Positions 60,816 through 64,000 of a stretch of 64,000 bases of DNA are shown piece after piece; position 1 is the first letter of the stretch; the number at the start of each line of letters is the position of its first letter. The DNA comes from Helichrysum umbraculigerum (taxonomy: Eukaryota > Streptophyta > Magnoliopsida > Asterales > Asteraceae), in assembly GCA_949592205.1 (NCBI GenBank), contig CATIUR010000001.1:2928001-2992000 (forward strand). Reading direction: 5' to 3'. The translations under genes were made by a program, and so were the position numbers. The notes beneath the pieces are model-generated. The model had not been told where the DNA came from. It did not search any database and worked only from the letters and a program-made list of their open reading frames with translations.

Positions 60816-61188
60816 CTTAAAAATGGATTTCATATATTTATTTTAAATATAAAAGTAAATTGCATGATTAAGTTTAAGAGTATATCATATATGGAAATCA
60901 TCGTTAATATATATACAAATAATAAATATGTATTCAAATATATGAGTATAGATTGTTTAAAGTGGATTAATATATTAGTAATCAATTATGAACTATATAT
61001 TGCACGAATAATAATAATAAATTTTATTTGTACGATATAGTTATCCATGTTAATTAAACTGTTTAAAGTTTTAAACATATGAAACAGATTTTTAATTCAG
61101 GTATTTTGATTATTAAGTATTAGTTTGATGCTTATCTAAGTTTTTATGATCTACTTGAGGACAAGTAGAACTTAAGTGTGAGGATATT
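60816..61188 (+). other. H end region and purine tract
   Basis: AT-rich and non-coding. It ends in AAGTGTGAGGATATT just before the LTR, equivalent to the purine tract of D. Confidence 0.75.
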
Positions 61189-62638
61189 TGATAACATCAA
61201 ATAATACTATATTTATAGACCAATATTTCCCTATTTTTATACATTTCTATTGTATTTATTTGATATTAGATACTCATTTTGTTAATATTTGTAATTAGGT
61301 GTTTTAAATGGAGCTTGGATCAAAAGGAACGGAATTTAGATCAAAAACCGAAGAAAAAGTGTAAATGCTGAATTTTCTGCTATGCGTTAGTATTTTGGCC
61401 ATAACTTCCTCATACAGAGTCCAAATGAGGTGATTCAAAAGCTCAAAATTATAGAACAGATAGGGCTACAACATATAAAAAATTCAGATCTTATTGAGAA
61501 GATTTTAGCCGGAGGCTAAAGCATTTAGCCGAAGGCTAAATTCAAAATCAGCTAAGTCGGCTACAGAGCATTCTAGAAACCTTGGAGCATACGAAAGTAA
61601 TTTTAGCTGGTGGCTAAAATCGCGAATTTGCAAGTATAAGTAGAGGGTTCGGCCAAAGGTTGAGATATACGAATTTGAAGAGCAAAAGTCGATTGTAAGG
61701 GTTAAAGAACGACTTAAGGTCGATTTTGGAGGCTAGGAGGCTAGGGATTGAAGACCTTCAACCCTAACGAAGAATAATTCAGTTTCTTTGGTTCGATTCT
61801 AGATCTTTTACTTACTAGATGAATGTTTATTTATATTATGATCTTGTTTTCTTACTTTATGAATATTGATTACTTTTTTAACATATTTGTTTAGATGAAT
61901 GATATTTGTATGATTGTTTGAGTATATGTTTATGTTGATTGATTTTATGAATGTTTATTAAGGTTATATTTATATTGATTATATGATTATGATATTCATG
62001 CTATATAGCGAACGCTTGTGTGAATTGACTTAATAATTTAGGTTTATGTTTTAATATAACTTAAATATACTGACCAATGATAGGTTATAATTATAACTGG
62101 ATTAAACTATAATTGATTAGATAATAACATTCGAGACCTTGAAGTTAGTTAACCTTAATATACGTTGAAGAGCTTAATCATAGGATACTTAAACCTTACC
62201 CAGGAGGATATCTACTTTTATATTTCAATATAAAATCAATTAGCTAACAAAAATAAACAAATAGGAGAATTTGAATATAAACATAGCTAATCTAGATAAA
62301 ATATATCTTCTATCTACCTTATTCAACTTAGTTGTCTTTAATTACTTTAATTACTTTAGTTATCTCAATTCTGTATCAAAATAAATATATGTTCGATCGG
62401 AACTAAAACGTCCCCCCTTTATCTGTAACATTAATTGTAATTAATTGTGAATATTTGTAAATATTATTTAGGGTTAAATTAAGAATTCCACTTCCCAGTG
62501 TTCGATACCTAGACTTACTTATAAAGCTATATTATACAAACGGGTCATTTTTTGCCTGTATTGTGTGATAGTATTATTTAGTATTTCCTTGATTTAAAAC
62601 TTGTTATTATTTTAATTTACTATACTTAGCACACATCA
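61189..62638 (+). repeat. H 3' LTR
   Basis: It is 1450 bp long, starting TGATAACATCAAATAATAC and ending CTTAGCACACATCA. It shares only its ends and parts of its body with the D/G LTR. Three inverted words of the form TTTAGCC/GGCTAAA lie at 61504-61520, 61524-61540 and 61600-61619, just upstream of TATAAG (61635-61640). Confidence 0.9.
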
Positions 62639-63267
62639 GTACTCTCAACAATATTTATATTAGATAGTTTAAGAGAATCAGGTAATCCACGATAAGCTTT
62701 CCTGGATTTACATTCACTTGAATTGCTTACTTTGCTATGATGATTAGTAGTAAAGTTGATTTGGGTCAGACTGATATGATTCCCCAGTTATGATTCAATT
62801 GATGATTGTTACATGTTGATGCAAAGATAGAAATATTAAATGAGATGTTTAGCGTCATAAGTAGTTCTGAATGAACTCGAAATTGCGGAATATGTGTCGA
62901 CTTAAGTAGATAAACTGTTGACTAAAGGTTAACAGTGGTACTGTTTGAACCTAAAGGTGTTTACAATGTTGAAATAAAGGATGAGATTGGTAGTATGATT
63001 ATGATATGTTAAATGCAAGGTGTGGTTATAAATCCTTGTTAATGAATTATGTGGTATTTAACTAGAGAATAATTGCTTCCTCGGGATAATACGTGAATAT
63101 GTGGCTAGTAAAGATATTTTGACTACGGTCAAACAGGGGAACTAAACATAGGTGGATATGTTTATGAAATATATAGACTGGGATGTTGTTTTATTGATAG
63201 AGGAAGAGGTACGCTTTCTAGGTCAAATGTAAACTGGTAAATAATGACATGATCTTATATGTTATTT
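62639..63267. other. Unassigned sequence
   Basis: I see no ORF, known motif or repeat boundary. It lies between the end of H and the start of the next LTR. Confidence 0.5.
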
Positions 63268-64000
63268 ATAACACCCCTCATTTACAATATCAATATAATA
63301 TTAGACACACGGAAGCGTAGGAATTTTAAACATATTTATAATTACACATACTATTAACTTACATCAAAAGTTTACAACTTTAAGTTACATCAAAGTGAAA
63401 CTGTTCAAAACACAACATATGTCGGGGTATTATATAAAACAAACTGATTTAGTACAAAAGATCAGAGTAGCTTGCAGTCAAACTGTTCTTGCACCAAAAG
63501 CATCTCAATCCTGCTACTCATTAAACTACAAATCTGCAGGAAAGAAAGATGAGGGATTAGCACATAGCTAAGTGAGAGAGTTCAGCACCCAACATTCAAC
63601 TTAGCATAATCATTAACTACAACAATCAACAACAACTTAATAATGAGGATCGGTGGTTTTGGGAATAACCATAATACCCGGGCGGCTCCCCAAGAACTCT
63701 TATCCAACCATATCCGTATGGCCATACGGACGAGACCGATAGCTAGTGATTATCCTACTCAGATACAGTTCAATGCACACAACATATGAAGCATATCCCT
63801 GTATCATTCACATGATAATCAACTAACCCAACCAACAGTTCATCAACTCGTCGACCTCATTGGCAACCAATATCCAAAAATCACACATAGCACATAGTGA
63901 TACAATTAACAATAATGATTAAACAACTCTATAATCATATCTAAAATGACTCGTCGTAATTTAATAATCACTACTAAATCAAATGGTGAGTTTCGAATCC
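63268..64000 (-). mobile_element. Tekay-type LTR, cut by window end
   Basis: On the minus strand the left boundary reads ...GAGGGGTGTTATA, like the end of the A LTR. Other landmarks shared with A are the CGGAAGCG block (CGCTTCCG on the minus strand), a TAATACCCCGAC-like match to TAATGCCCCGGG, and a GATTAGCACATAGCTAAGTGA block. No primer site lies on its left, so it is a 3' or solo LTR of a sister family to A. Confidence 0.75.

Larger units (their letters stand above)
53586..62638 (+). mobile_element. Element H: Athila-type Gypsy, 5'-truncated LTR
   Basis: A plus-strand relative of D and G. The order is: partial 5' LTR (53586-54389), primer site, leader, gag remnants, non-coding interior, hairpin blocks, solo LTR J, purine tract and full 3' LTR (61189-62638). 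The first ~646 bases of the 5' LTR are missing where it abuts G. No intact coding gene is left. The right flank is GTACT; its left partner is lost. Confidence 0.88.

Overview
This is plant nuclear DNA, most likely from a eudicot. It is AT-rich and consists almost entirely of nested LTR retrotransposons plus one large Helitron. I see no intact host gene, tRNA or rRNA. Several proteins (a Copia gag, an 'RMGY'-type env-like protein, an ATHILA protein and Tekay-type pol) resemble families I associate with Asteraceae repeats. That lineage guess is from memory and weak.

Layout, using letters for elements. F' is the 3' part of a Tekay-like LTR (1-153 and 8459-8543), split by A. A (154-8458) is a young and apparently intact Tekay-type Gypsy chromovirus with one 1513-aa gag-pol ORF. 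K is a minus-strand Gypsy: its LTR (8544-9744 and 15524-15609) is split by B, followed by a decayed gag (15.8-17.0 kb) and a 5' leader. B (9750-15518) is a gag-only Copia element. C is the 5' end of another Copia (LTR about 17662-18252, gag from 18722). The C LTR plus the K leader recur in inverted orientation at 28725-30102, making an inverted repeat of about 1.35 kb per arm. D (19264-28710, minus strand) is a complete non-autonomous Athila element inserted in the C gag. It carries an unknown 412-aa ORF and an ATHILA-domain ORF. Region I (30103-34049) holds a decayed, apparently intron-containing env-like gene. G (34050-36039 and 52751-53585) is a truncated relative of D whose LTR is split by a Helitron (36040-52750). 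The Helitron carries a fragment of a GH9 endoglucanase gene and has been invaded by Gypsy E (36239-47899). The 3' LTR of E was in turn invaded by the solo LTR F (43906-46257). H (53586-62638) is a plus-strand Athila-like element lacking the first part of its 5' LTR and carrying the solo LTR J (58195-60627). The window ends in a minus-strand Tekay-type LTR (63268 onward).

Insertions were confirmed by matching LTR ends and 5-bp target-site duplications: A GTTTG, B ATGTG, D AGGAC, E TGTGT, F GATCA, J AATAA. The Helitron shows the expected insertion between A and T. Most elements lack a complete polymerase (B, D, G, H, K) or carry a dead one (E). Only A looks autonomous.

Two patterns go beyond routine annotation. 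First, eight copies of a two-tier stem-loop lie in the 3' non-coding parts of Athila elements D and H and of Copia B. Stem sequences vary but pairing is kept, and a GACCTG-like strand follows the inner stem. Second, most LTRs carry clusters of a family-specific, CG-rich palindromic word (for example AACGCGATCC/GGATCGCGTT, CCAACCGCCGGTTGG, TGATCCGGCGGATCA). In most families the cluster lies just upstream of a TATA box. Both were found by eye and need computational testing.
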